The notes beneath the pieces were generated by a model that was not told the DNA's origin, did no database searches, and worked only from the letters and a program-made list of their open reading frames with translations. 26,194 nucleotides of DNA, taken from Polysphondylium violaceum. Taxonomy: Eukaryota > Evosea > Eumycetozoa > Dictyosteliales > Dictyosteliaceae. This document shows, piece after piece, positions 1 through 9,738 of this stretch (within the stretch, counting starts at the first letter, position 1; every line of letters starts with the position of its first letter). The stretch lies in assembly GCA_000277445.1 (NCBI GenBank), contig AJWJ01000325.1, positions 1 to 26,194 of the forward strand, read 5' to 3'. The position numbers were made by a program, and so were the translations under genes.

Positions 1-342
1 GGGGTGAGTTTTTGTTGTGTGTGTGTGTGGGGTGATATAAATATTTAAATTTTTTTGTTGATCAAAACTGTTACCACTTAAATCACTTCCATAGTTGAGA
101 TTTGTTCTATTATTAATAGTTTGATAATTATAGATATCACTATTTATAAATGTTTCCTCATTTATTATTATTGTTTTTTGTTGCTGTTTTTGTTGTTGTT
201 TGTTGTGGATTATAATTTTATTTTCTGATATAATTTTAGCAATGTTTCTTTTGGTTTGTTCTTTTTGGTAATCAACTACCAATTTTTGATCACTACTATC
301 ATCAATTAGTGATATTAATAAATTATTATGAGATAATTCCAT
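1..342 (-). CDS. N-terminal part of an unknown Asn/Gln-rich protein (runs off the left edge)
   Basis: An open frame of exactly 114 codons begins at an ATG (342-340) and runs without a stop to position 1, so only the N-terminus is present. It starts MELSHNNLLISLIDDSSDQK, continues with a Lys/Gln-rich patch (KQQQKQQQK, about residues 51-59), and ends in an Asn/Tyr-rich part and a His/Thr-rich stretch encoded by the GT repeat at the window edge. In-frame upstream codons include a TAA before any earlier ATG, which supports this start. A good donor (GTAAGT) lies upstream near 517 on the minus strand and could mark a 5'-UTR intron. I recognise no domain. Low-complexity composition is typical of dictyostelid proteins and gives no functional clue. 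Confidence 0.55.
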   Translation of the reverse strand, partial: MELSHNNLLISLIDDSSDQKLVVDYQKEQTKRNIAKIISENKIIIHNKQQQKQQQKTIIINEETFINSDIYNYQTINNRTNLNYGSDLSGNSFDQQKNLNIYITPHTHTTKTHP

Positions 343-576
343 TTTTTGTAGGTGGAAATGAGAGTTGAGTTTTTATTTTTTCTACGATTGTTGAGATTTT
401 GAACAAAATTGAATTTTTGTAAGAGTTGAAATACAAGAGTTGAAAACTACTAGTATCAATAAATACTAAATAAAAGATACAATAAAAATGAATTTTATCT
501 ACTCTCACTTACTTTGATTTCATTTGAGAGGAAAAAAATAAATTCAAAAAAAAATCTCTTCTCAACCTCCAACTAA

Positions 577-592
577 ACACACACACACACAT
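577..592. repeat. (AC)8 microsatellite
   Basis: Eight AC dinucleotides in a row in intergenic DNA. A related GT tract sits at the left window edge. Confidence 0.8.
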
Positions 593-943
593 CATCCTAA
601 CACATTTTATTTTTTTATTATGTATAGATGTTTGAAAATTTTCAAATACCATTGTATGGTTTTATTTATCAGAATACATTGATATATGACCAATAAGGTA
701 ATCCGTAAAAGTTGGGGGAAATGAGATAAGTTGAAATTTAAATCATTTTTTATCAAAATTTAAAAAAAGCTAAAATTGTTTGCCAATCAGATGCTTCCCC
801 CCTTCCACATCATTGATAATGTGATTATCTATATATTGTATAAAAATAGAATTTATGATAACAAATCAAATCATATAAAATGAAATATTTCTAAAATATT
901 TATTTTTATCCCTTTCAGAGTAATGATGCTGTGGTGGTTGTTT

Positions 944-959
944 GTTACTAAATAGTAAC
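944..959. repeat. Perfect 7-2-7 inverted repeat
   Basis: GTTACTA, a two-base spacer and TAGTAAC form a perfect dyad. It lies about 110 bp past the stop of the TBC1D15-like gene and about 600 bp upstream of the left-edge gene. It could be a protein-binding site or a hairpin in a 3' UTR. There is no T-run that would make it a classical terminator. Confidence 0.5.
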
Positions 960-1067
960 AAGGATGAGTTGTAACCCACTAAAAAAAGAGAAAAAGAACA
1001 ACTCTACACCAACTCTATAAAAGGGATCTTAATAAAAAAAAAAAAGATAAAGTTTTTATTATTTTTC

Positions 1068-3899
1068 TTAGAAACCAATGGAAATTGATTGTTTCAAAGC
1101 CAAGAGACTGGGATCATTTGAGGGTTGTTTGATAATAAAGTATTTTACAAGTGATTCAGCATCAATAAGGAGTTCATCTAGATCCATTTTGTTTGCTTTT
1201 TCATTTACTAGTTTTAAAATTAAATCAAAGGCCATGTTTTCAGATAAAATCTTTTCTCTCTCTTTTAAGATAATGGAAAGACACATAAATATTGGCAGCT
1301 GTTTGGTGAGATAGTTGCTCCACAATACCTCCCACAGACACTTTACGTCAGAGAAGCAAAATTCACGTTTAAAGCAAATCAATACGGATTGAAAGAAAAA
1401 GTACATATTTGAGCCATTGTTGGCCTCCAAGTGATTAAAGAGGTCATTATCCATAAATTTAATCAATTTTGAGAGGGTAGACAATTGAGTATGCATTCCG
1501 TTTTGGTCTTTGTGGAAATTGGATTCCAAACGGTCCATCAGTCCCTTGAAACACCAAAACGAGTCGGAATCATTTTTCATCACCGACAAGATTGGTGAGA
1601 GGAGATCGCTCATGCCCTGGACATATCCAATGTCAAAGTTAAAGAAAGAGTAGGTCAATAAAATCTCATACATCAATTTGAGATTTGGATTTGCATCCAA
1701 CTCGTCTTCACCATCGATAAACATGGGGTGGAGTCTATCGGTACGAATGACATCCTTTTTAATGAGCATCTTTCTCGAGACGTATTTAGAGAATCGAGAC
1801 TCTTGTTCGCAAGAGATACTCTCCCACTGTCTTTTTAAGGTTTGGTATTCAAGTAGCTTCTCGTGGGCTTTGACTTGTCTGCTGGCATAGGTCGAGTCAA
1901 AAGAGTAGACGTGTAAAAGGAATGGCCATACCTGTGATCTGAGTGAGTCCTCAATGCCACCATAAAATATCTTTTTGAGGAGTACCTGTTGATTGGCTAA
2001 ACAGATTCTACCCTCTTCATCAAAATAGGAATACCATTCGCTTGCTGACAAAGGATTACATTCTCTACGATTAATTCCAATTTCAATACTAAAGTTGGAC
2101 GATGAGATATTGAATGGTGTAAAATAGTCCATCGATGAGCTCATAATGGATGAGCTTGATTCATTTAGTTGATCAATATATGATGGTATTCCATTACTAT
2201 TATGACTGTGATGATGACTATTATGATGGCCATGACTATGATGATGTCCACTACTATTATTACTATGACTATTACTGTGGGGTGGTGATAAACTATTTGT
2301 AGCAGTTTTGTTCATTAAATTTCTAAAGTGATTATCAATATTTTTTGCTGGTTCTTCAAATATCTCTATATAAATTTGATTCATATTAGTATTAATATTA
2401 CCACAACTAAAACTATCTCTAGTTATATATATAAATCTATATACTTTTTTGAGCAGATTTGGCCAATTGAGTTACTTTGGCAAAGTTTTCTAAAATACTT
2501 GAGGAGAATTCACGTTTAAGTTTATGTCTATGATTTGGGGTACCAGAGCCATTGGTTGGAGATGTTGAAAATGAATTACTACCATCATCACTATCTGTAC
2601 TCTCTGACAATATCTTTGACGATGGTGATGAAATTGGTGAAATATTACCACTGTGTGCTAATCGATTGATAGAGATGGGTGAGCTAGATGTTGAGGTTGG
2701 TGATTTTGAAATAATTGATGAAAGTGATAAACTATTGGTTGTTGTATTATTATTATTTAATGTTAAGGAAGGTTTAGTTAAATCATTATTGCTATTAAGT
2801 GTATTTAACCCACTATGATAACTGTTACTATTGTTCATGGTTGAAGATTCATATAATGATTCTTTGATTGATGTGGACAACAATGAAACATTGGATGGGG
2901 GAGCTAGAATTGAAGTTGAAAATGATAAACCTGATTTTGTAAAATTACTAGTATTATTTGTTACATTTGCTATTGATACAGATATTTCTTGTGCCTTTTT
3001 TAAGTGATTAGTTGACGATAGTAATGAGTATTTATTTTGATCTCCTTCCATTTCTAAATCTGCCAAAGGATCATGTATCTTATCAATAGATTCTGATAAA
3101 TTCATATGTGATAATGATCTTTGTATAGGGTCTGTCAAATCAACTACAATAAAGAAATTTGGATCTATATTTGATCTTTATATAATGATATATAAATATA
3201 GAGTTAGTATAAATATAGAATAAAGAAAGAAGAATAATAAAAGTTTAAACCACTTACTTTTTTAAATGAATAATGGATGATAAACACTTTAAAAACTCTC
3301 TAACACCACCTTGTTCAAAAAAGAAAGGATAGAAAGCAGTGCCTGATTTACTGGTTATTATTATATAGGGTGTGCCAATGGTGGGTGTGTATTTTTTAAT
3401 TGATTTCAATTCCTTAATATGTACTCTTACTACTAAACTCGTTGGATTCATTTCCAATTCTTCTTGTATGGTAGTGTCATTATTATTATCATTTCCATCA
3501 TTGCTGCTATTACCACCACTATATTCATTTGCAGGCATCCATAATAGATAGAGTGATCCTTTATCTAAACTACATATAGACAAAGTACCTTTTATACCCT
3601 TCTCTACCTCTGGTGGGTAAATAAATACATTCTCTTTTGAGAATAATATTCTCTATATATAGTGAAGGTGTGTGTTTATGTGTTGAGTGTTGTGTGGTAT
3701 TTTAGAAAAGGATAATCAAAGTGATGAATATGATGAGTGATTATCCATATATAGTATTAACAACAAGGTAAAAGTAATACAAAAAAAGTAGATGGGGTGG
3801 GATTGTGATATACACTGTGATTAGTAATGATTTCATCGAGAAATACACATATATATAAATCTTTTAGCAGAAACATACATGGGGTATATTCATAAACAT
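1068..3899 (-). CDS. TBC1D15/17-like RabGAP
   Basis: Predicted 814 aa from four exons: 3879-3899, 3258-3652, 2445-3175 and 1068-2365 (minus strand). Exons 2-4 are supported by matching phases and by continuity of homology; the 21-nt first exon (MFMNIPH, donor GTATGT, TAG just upstream) is the best of several candidates. The N-terminal part (about 8-140) resembles the PH-like domain of TBC1D15/TBC1D17. A Ser/Asn/Thr-rich linker follows, with a His-rich tract near residues 423-440. The TBC domain occupies about 514-722. Both catalytic fingers are visible: IKKDVIR, with the Arg near 590, and GYVQG, with the Gln near 632. It should therefore be an active GTPase-activating protein; animal relatives act on Rab7 at late endosomes and mitochondria, and transfer of that target to this protein is inference. 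The TBC assignment is very secure, the subfamily assignment good. Confidence 0.88.
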
Positions 3900-4326
3900 C
3901 TATTTGGGATTGAATTGGTTTGTGTATTTTTTTTTCCTTTGGGAGTGATAAACAAACTCTATTTTTACATAAAAAAATAAAAAAAAAAAAAACACACAAA
4001 TCCATTTATGAGAGAATTCCATTGTTTTATTTCCCCCCATCCATTTTTATATTTAAGATTTGTATGATGGGTGAATAGTGAAAAAGATTTATTAGATATT
4101 ATCAAATTTATTTAAATCCACACTATCATTTAAAGTGTGCGTATGATGGGGTGAATGGTGAAAATAGTGTTGTTTGAGGGAGTAAACTTTGGGGGTGGTG
4201 TGGGAATAATAATAGTAATCGTCGATTTCTTTCACACACCAATAAAAATAAATAAAAAAAGAATTTAATTTCTATATATGTATAAATATGATATTTTATT
4301 ATTATTTCTTATTGTTGTTGTCATTC
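3900..4326. promoter_or_regulatory. Upstream region of the TBC1D15-like gene
   Basis: This 427-bp gap holds the presumed promoter of the TBC1D15-like gene and the 3' end of ferrochelatase. It contains a duplicated 23-24 bp block (4062-4164) and a CACACT/AGTGTG dyad at 4119-4139. On the minus (sense) strand it is rich in C and A. The open frame at 3757-4005 on the minus strand is low-complexity and not credible as a gene, though part of it overlaps the proposed first exon. Confidence 0.4.
4062..4164. repeat. Pair of near-identical 23-24 bp direct repeats
   Basis: Copy 1 (4062-4084) and copy 2 (4141-4164) both read GTATGATGGG...GTGAA.GGTGAAAA in outline, differing by one extra G and one A/G change. 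They are 79 bp apart and lie upstream of the TBC1D15-like gene. On that gene's sense strand each contains a TTCACC core. Conserved duplicates in such AT-rich DNA suggest a regulatory site or a recent local duplication. Confidence 0.55.
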
Positions 4327-5649
4327 TTATTTATCATCAAGAATTGGATTTCTAATGGTCCTACAATATTCATCACCTTTGCAGCCGGGACATCTTAGAT
4401 GGTATTGGGTTGATTCTATAGATTTATTAGATTTAAGATGTCTGTCTACCAATTGAGCCATTGCGTCGATAATCAATGGGTCGTCGTTGAGAGCATTTGA
4501 TCTAATGAGTAAATCCATACCTGCTTCTTTGGCGGTATGTTGGAGTTCGATATCAATTTCAGACAAAGTTTCAATGTGATCAGAGGTAAAGGCAATTGGT
4601 ATAACGATGGCGTTGTTGTTTTCCTTTGCCAATTTTTCAATGACAACAGTGGTCTTGGGTGAGAGCCAAGGCAATGGACCCACTTTGGATTGCCATGCGA
4701 GAATATATTGAAATGGTTTACCGTCCTTGACACAATTGCCCAAACCCTCCATCACCTTGCCCACAGTTTCTGCAATTTCTTGTGGATATGGATCACCTTT
4801 TTCCACGGTGGCCATGGGCAAAGAGTGGGCTGAAAAGACCAAGACGGGTTTCTTGTATTGTAATCCTTTTTCCTCGACCTGTTTGTTGTAGTTTTCGATG
4901 GCTCGTTGAACCATTGTCTTTGTGGCATTGATAAAGCCAGTGTCTTTGTTCCAACGATCAATGATGGACCATTTGAACTCTTTTTCCATGTTGCTGGAAT
5001 CGATTGCCTTCCATAGATTGTTGAGACTGGATCCAGTGGTTGTGCAGCTGTATTGAGGATATTGGGAAAAGGCGACTACTCTCTCGACCTGGTCCTCTTT
5101 CATTGATTTTAAAGCGTCGTCAATAAGTGGGTCAGAATATCTGAATCCAATGTAATGTTTGTGTGGTGCAGTCTCAGGTGAGATTGTGTCGAGAATGTCT
5201 GTTATTTTCTTTCCCTGTAAATCTGTCCATTTCTTGATAGGTGATCCACCGCCAATCGAGGCGTATAGTTTTTTTACTGCAAAAGATCGTCTCTTTGCAA
5301 TTAAAGGACCTGCTATATTTTGAAAAGGCAATTTAAATATATCTCTATCAGAAAACAATCTTGTGAGAAATGGTTCAACATCGTCCAATGTCTCTGGACC
5401 GCCCAAATTGAGCATCAAAATGGCTGTTTTAACCTTTTTCTTTTCCTCGTCGACAATCTCTATGGTTTTGGTTTTTTGTTTTTGGGATACTTTGTGTTGT
5501 TGTTTTTCTTTTATATCATTGTTATTGTTGTCTGTTAAATTTAAATTGGCTGTTACGGTTGTGAAATATTGTATTATCAATTTACTATTATTATTATTAT
5601 TACTAATACTATTGCTACTAATATATCTATATATTCTATTTGACAACAT
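4327..5649 (-). CDS. hemH: Ferrochelatase (mitochondrial, cluster-type)
   Basis: Single exon, 440 aa. It inserts ferrous iron into protoporphyrin IX, the last step of heme synthesis, at the matrix side of the inner mitochondrial membrane. The first 70 residues are rich in Arg, Ser, Asn and Lys with few acidic residues at the very start, fitting a mitochondrial presequence. The core begins near 74 with LMLNLGGPET. The catalytic His is in FSAHSLP (H275). YPQYSCTTTGSSLN carries C202, matching a human [2Fe-2S] ligand, and the C-terminus has C420, C423 and C429 (CPGCKGDEYC). All four ligands of the animal-type cluster are thus present, although the last spacing is C-x5-C where human has C-x4-C. 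It is transcribed divergently from coproporphyrinogen oxidase. The start ATG at 5647-5649 gives the full presequence. Confidence 0.96.
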   Translation of the reverse strand: MLSNRIYRYISSNSISNNNNNSKLIIQYFTTVTANLNLTDNNNNDIKEKQQHKVSQKQKTKTIEIVDEEKKKVKTAILMLNLGGPETLDDVEPFLTRLFSDRDIFKLPFQNIAGPLIAKRRSFAVKKLYASIGGGSPIKKWTDLQGKKITDILDTISPETAPHKHYIGFRYSDPLIDDALKSMKEDQVERVVAFSQYPQYSCTTTGSSLNNLWKAIDSSNMEKEFKWSIIDRWNKDTGFINATKTMVQRAIENYNKQVEEKGLQYKKPVLVFSAHSLPMATVEKGDPYPQEIAETVGKVMEGLGNCVKDGKPFQYILAWQSKVGPLPWLSPKTTVVIEKLAKENNNAIVIPIAFTSDHIETLSEIDIELQHTAKEAGMDLLIRSNALNDDPLIIDAMAQLVDRHLKSNKSIESTQYHLRCPGCKGDEYCRTIRNPILDDK

Positions 5650-6443
5650 TATTGTGCTTATATAATATATATCTAATTTTTATAGTATATACTAAATATC
5701 GTGTGGAATTTATGAAATCAAATTTTGGGGGGTGACACCTTGTGGTGGTTAAGATAAGTAAGAGAATGATTACGCAATGAAAAAACAAAAAAAAAAATAA
5801 AAAAAAAGTGAAAAAACGAGAGAAATTTAAATTACAAATTTTGCAAGTGTGGGTTGTGTTTTACGATAGCGATGCTATTATTGGTTATTTGATAGAGAGG
5901 ATAAATCGACGACAACAAATAAATAAATAAATAGGATTTTAGATATGAAAAAAATAAATAAATAGCCTAACTCAACAATCAACTAACAATAGTTGTCAAA
6001 AAGGAAATCTAAATGGAAAATTAAGTCAATAGTCATATTTTGTATGAACACCAAAATTAAATTGATTTTTTTATTTTTCAGTTTTTTTTTTGCACAATTT
6101 TTATTTTTTAAAAAGTTTTCACAAAATGACGACAACGATTTGAGTATAAAATTCATTTGTTTGATTATCATCATTTATTATTGTATTTAATTGGAGCTAG
6201 AATTTGATATAATCATCAATACACTCATTCACACATACACCCGTTCAACACCCCAACCACTTAAAATCCTTTACCCTTTCTATCCCCCCACATAACCCCA
6301 CCCACCATTTTTAGCTCTTATCCAATAACATCATCATCAAAAACAAACATCATCCAATATTAATTGAAACAAAACATATTCCACTCACTCGTTCTTCTAT
6401 ATACGATATATTATTATAAATATATAAATACACTACAGCAATC
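5650..6443. promoter_or_regulatory. Shared divergent intergenic region of hemH and cpox
   Basis: This 794-bp region separates two head-to-head heme-pathway genes and must contain both promoters. Each gene has a C-rich, G-poor leader on its own sense strand: G-runs at 5725-5750 on the plus strand face hemH, and 6200-6443 is nearly free of G on the cpox side. A small GC dyad, ATAGC-GAT-GCTAT, sits near 5867-5880 in otherwise AT-rich DNA. The opposed open frames around 5983-6190 are A/T low-complexity and lack support as genes. Confidence 0.5.
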
Positions 6444-7481
6444 ATGACTTTAAATAACATTACATCTGAAGAGATCAAACAGGGATTTATAAAGGTGCAA
6501 GATGCAATCTGCAACTTTTTGATTCAGGAAACTGACCAAAAATACTTGCAAGATACATGGGACTATCACAAAGGCACTGGAGGCGGTATCACTAGAGTAT
6601 GGGAAGGAGAGAATGACGAGGATTACTATTTAAATGTCAACAACAACAACAACAACAACACCACTACTCGTCCACATATTTTGGAAAAGGGTGGCGTCAA
6701 CTTTTCATATATTCAAGGCTCTAATCTACCAAGTGCTGCAGTTACTCAATTCAAAATTGCACCAGACAGTAGTTTTATTGCCACCGGTGTCAGTCTCGTC
6801 ATTCATCCATACAGTCCACTCATTCCCACCATTCACATGAATGTCAGATACTTTGAAGCAGGCGATGTGTATTGGTTTGGAGGTGGTGTAGATCTCACCC
6901 CTGTGTATCCACAATTTGATCAAGTGGTCCAATTCCACAAAACCCTTAAAAATATCTGTGACAAATATGGCAACGAGTCACTCAAACTCACCTATGATCT
7001 CGGTAAAAAAGAGTGTGACCAATACTTTTATCTCTCGCATCGTAAAGAGACCAGAGGTGTTGGTGGTCTCTTTTTCGATCACTTGAAATCACAAAATCCA
7101 GAAGACAAGGCCAAGATTTGGGAGTTTGTCTATCAACTCGGCATGGGATTCATCGACTTGTATCGTCCATTCATTTGTCGTCAAAACCAATCATTTTCCT
7201 ACAGTAAAGCTCAAAGAGAATTTCAATTGTATCGTAGATCAAGATACGTTGAGTTTAATCTCCTCTTTGATAGAGGTACCAAATTTGGTATTGTTTCCGA
7301 AGGTAGAACTGAATCCATTTTAATGTCACTTCCAGCCGTTGCCAAATGGAAATACAATTACTCTCCACCTCCCAACACTGCAGAATCAAAACTCACTGAT
7401 CTCTATCTCTTGCAAGGTATTGATTGGGTAAATTTAACAAATGAAACTCAATTAATAGGAATTGCTGGAAAACAAGATTAA
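6444..7481 (+). CDS. cpox: Oxygen-dependent coproporphyrinogen III oxidase
   Basis: Single exon, 345 aa. It oxidatively decarboxylates coproporphyrinogen III to protoporphyrinogen IX using O2, two steps before ferrochelatase. Family hallmarks are HMNVRYFEAG and YWFGGGVDLTP (131-153), HRKETRGVGGLFFD (about 200-213), the YVEFNLLFDRGTKFG block, and GRTESILMSLP near the end. A short Asn/Thr insert (about 65-75) interrupts the N-terminal part, as is common in dictyostelids. There is no N-terminal targeting extension: residue 1 lies only about ten residues before the conserved helix, so a cytosolic or intermembrane location without a cleaved presequence is likely. Two AATAAA signals follow at 7493-7498 and 7505-7510. 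It converges with the BAR-SH3 gene 94 bp downstream. Confidence 0.97.
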   Translation: MTLNNITSEEIKQGFIKVQDAICNFLIQETDQKYLQDTWDYHKGTGGGITRVWEGENDEDYYLNVNNNNNNNTTTRPHILEKGGVNFSYIQGSNLPSAAVTQFKIAPDSSFIATGVSLVIHPYSPLIPTIHMNVRYFEAGDVYWFGGGVDLTPVYPQFDQVVQFHKTLKNICDKYGNESLKLTYDLGKKECDQYFYLSHRKETRGVGGLFFDHLKSQNPEDKAKIWEFVYQLGMGFIDLYRPFICRQNQSFSYSKAQREFQLYRRSRYVEFNLLFDRGTKFGIVSEGRTESILMSLPAVAKWKYNYSPPPNTAESKLTDLYLLQGIDWVNLTNETQLIGIAGKQD

Positions 7482-7575
7482 TTTAATATATAAATAAATT
7501 GTGTAATAAAAGTCAAATATATATTATATATCTATTGATTTAGATTTAAGATATTTAGATTTATTTATGTATTTT

Positions 7576-9337
7576 TTATAACATTTCAAGATAATTGGCA
7601 GGAACAAGACCCTTTTTACCATTGAGATCAGCATCATACCAATCACCATTTTGTTTAAAGAGTGTCAAAGTATCACCTGTTTTAAAAGAGAGTTCAGTTG
7701 ATTCCATAGCTTCAAAATCATAGAGTGCTCTGGCCTTTTTACCTTGTGGTGCTGCGGGTTTCTTCATCATTGGCACTGGTAATGGTCTGCCAACATTTGA
7801 TGATACACCTCCTTGTGGTGATTGTCCACCTGGTGTCATAGTAGCTGATCTTGGTTTGTTTAGATTTACTGGTTGGGGATTATTAATGCCAGCCCTAGGT
7901 TGTGAATTTAATGGTGGTGATGATTGTTTGTTGAGCGATATTGGTGCAGAGGCTTGTTGATTGTATTGTTGAGGTGGTGGTTGGCCATAGGGTTGAGGTG
8001 GTGGTGTATAGGAATCATCACGAGACACTGGAGATGGATAACGATTAATGGTTGTGGTGGTGGTAGTGGTCGTGCTAGAGTAAGCGGGTGGAGGTGGTGA
8101 TGGGTCATATGGTTGGGGTGGTGTAGAGTATCTATCAGATGTTGGTGATGTGGTTGATATAGTGGATGCTCTGTTTCTCTGTGGAGAGGAAGTAGTGCTA
8201 CTGCCTGCCGATGAAGCAGAATATTCTTTGGGACTAGTAAAAACTGCAGATGATCTAACATTCTTTGATGCTGCTGATTGTTCAACTGGAGTGATAACCC
8301 AAGCATGCATAACAACATCATTTTCATTGATATTGTCAACATAGGAGCTTGCTCTTTGATAGTTTTGTGATGCATTGTAAAAGAATTCAGCGTTGGTTTT
8401 AATAAACAATGCAAATGCTGGATCAAACAATTCTTTTCTATCATCAAATAATAATATCATATCATTCATCAACTCTTCACTCAATTCTTCATAGGCTTCT
8501 TTTGTTTTAATATGTTTGTTTTCAGTCTGATAATAATATAAAAAGCAACAGTATTAATACTAATCCCATCTAATCTAATCTAATCTAATCCAATATCAAT
8601 AATAAATCTATATTTATAGTAATTCTAATTACCTTTGCTAAACTAGTGGCATCTTTTCCTTTGTTTGCTTTGATTGAATAATCTCTGAAATATCTATCCA
8701 TATCAAGTCTTCTAAGATCCAACTCTTCCAAACGAGATCTAATATCTCTAAATTGTGAAAGATAAAGTCTAAATGGATCATGATAATAGTCTTCTAAAAT
8801 TTGTTCCTATAAATTAATTATCAAATAGTTAGAACATCTATCAAAAACGGGTAGGGCAAGATATTTTTTTCTTTTTTTCTTTTTTTTTCTTTTTCAAAAA
8901 TATCATATATATAAGGCATATATTTACAATTCTAATTCTTTCAGCCTCTAATGCCTTCAAAGCTTCAGAATAGGCTATAGTAGCTGGATCTTTTTCATTT
9001 AGTGATAATAAATCATGAGACATTTCATTTTGTACAATAAGAATTTCTAAATAATAAGGAATATTAATATATTGTACAATAAATAGTATACTATTATTAA
9101 TTAATATTAATTTTAGTCTTAATAAATACCTTTTAATGTAGCTTCATATTTATCGACGTTCTTGTTTAATCTTTTCATCAATTTAAACAATGCAAATAAC
9201 TTTTCCTTTTCAGCTACAATTTTACTGTCGACTGTTGTCTCTGCAGCACCAAAGTTTGCAAGAATCTTATGTTTGGTTCTAGCAAAGCCAGTCTTGATTG
9301 ATTTCCATGATGTTTTTTCTTTTTCGTCTTTAGACAT
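7576..9337 (-). CDS. Amphiphysin/Rvs167-like BAR-SH3 protein
   Basis: Predicted 483 aa from four exons: 9130-9337, 8928-9046, 8633-8806 and 7576-8526 (minus strand). All three introns start GTA and phases match. Residues 1 to about 260 form a BAR domain: the start WKSIKTGFARTKHKILANFG resembles the N-terminal helix of amphiphysin and Rvs167, followed by long charged helices. About 265-425 is a Pro/Ser/Thr/Gln linker with many PPP runs, likely bait for other SH3 or profilin-type proteins. The C-terminal SH3 (430-483) has canonical ALYDF, GDWYDA and VPANY motifs. Family knowledge places such proteins at endocytic pits, contractile vacuoles or phagocytic cups, where they bind curved membrane and recruit dynamin or WASP. 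No specific dictyostelid gene name is claimed. Confidence 0.92.
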
Positions 9338-9738
9338 CTTGTTATTGGTTATTTATGATTTATGTAGGTGTGTGGTGTGTATGTGGGGTGGATGGTAATG
9401 TATAAATATAATATAATGTTTGTTGTCCCGTTGTCCACGTTGTCTATGTGTGTAATGTTAATTGTACAGTGGGGCGAGTATTCAGAATCAATATATAACC
9501 TATAAATTTAAAATTAATGTTTTTGCCCTGTGTGGTGTAATGTTCATAAAAAAAAATTTAAAAAAAATAAATTAAATTATTTTTTTGGATGTGCGATCGC
9601 GATAGAGGTGTTTGAAAATTATATGAAAATGACAACCGAAAAGAGTCTTTCTGACCCTTTTTACTATTATGTGTTATGTACAAAGAAAAGATTAATTTTA
9701 TTAAATTTCAGATGATGAGAAAAGATAGATACACAATA
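9338..9738. other. Intergenic region upstream of the BAR-SH3 gene
   Basis: A 401-bp gap between tandem minus-strand genes. The plus strand shows GT-rich sequence at 9365-9400, so the BAR-SH3 leader is C/A-rich in its own sense. A GCGATCGC palindrome near 9594-9601 stands out against AT-rich DNA. No gene is supported. Confidence 0.5.

Larger units (their letters stand above)
343..1067. other. Intergenic region between two minus-strand genes
   Basis: No supported gene. It must hold the promoter and 5' leader of the left-edge gene and the 3' end of the TBC1D15-like gene. Visible contents are an (AC)n tract at 577-592, several A/T runs and a perfect inverted repeat at 944-959. The open frame at 326-508 has no ATG start and overlaps the left-edge gene out of frame. 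Confidence 0.6.

Noticed and set aside
326-508. Minus-strand 60-codon open frame
   Set aside because: No ATG start, low-complexity, and it overlaps the start of the better-supported left-edge frame.
2366-2444. Alternative 28-bp intron in the RabGAP gene ending at an earlier AG
   Set aside because: Phase would fit, but 28 bp is far below the other introns here; the 79-bp version also fits phase and gives IFEEPAKNIDNHF.
3757-4005. Minus-strand 82-codon frame with an ATG (MDLCVFFFF)
   Set aside because: Made of T-run Phe codons and terminates without homology. As a first exon for the RabGAP its phase does not join well; the shorter MFMNIPH exon does.
5983-6190. Overlapping plus and minus frames between hemH and cpox
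   Set aside because: Both are Phe/Lys/Ile translations of A/T runs with no motif, and lie in the shared promoter region.
7908-8447. 179-codon minus-strand frame rich in His and Pro
   Set aside because: Alternative reading of the Pro-rich linker exon of the BAR-SH3 gene; the true frame has the SH3 domain.
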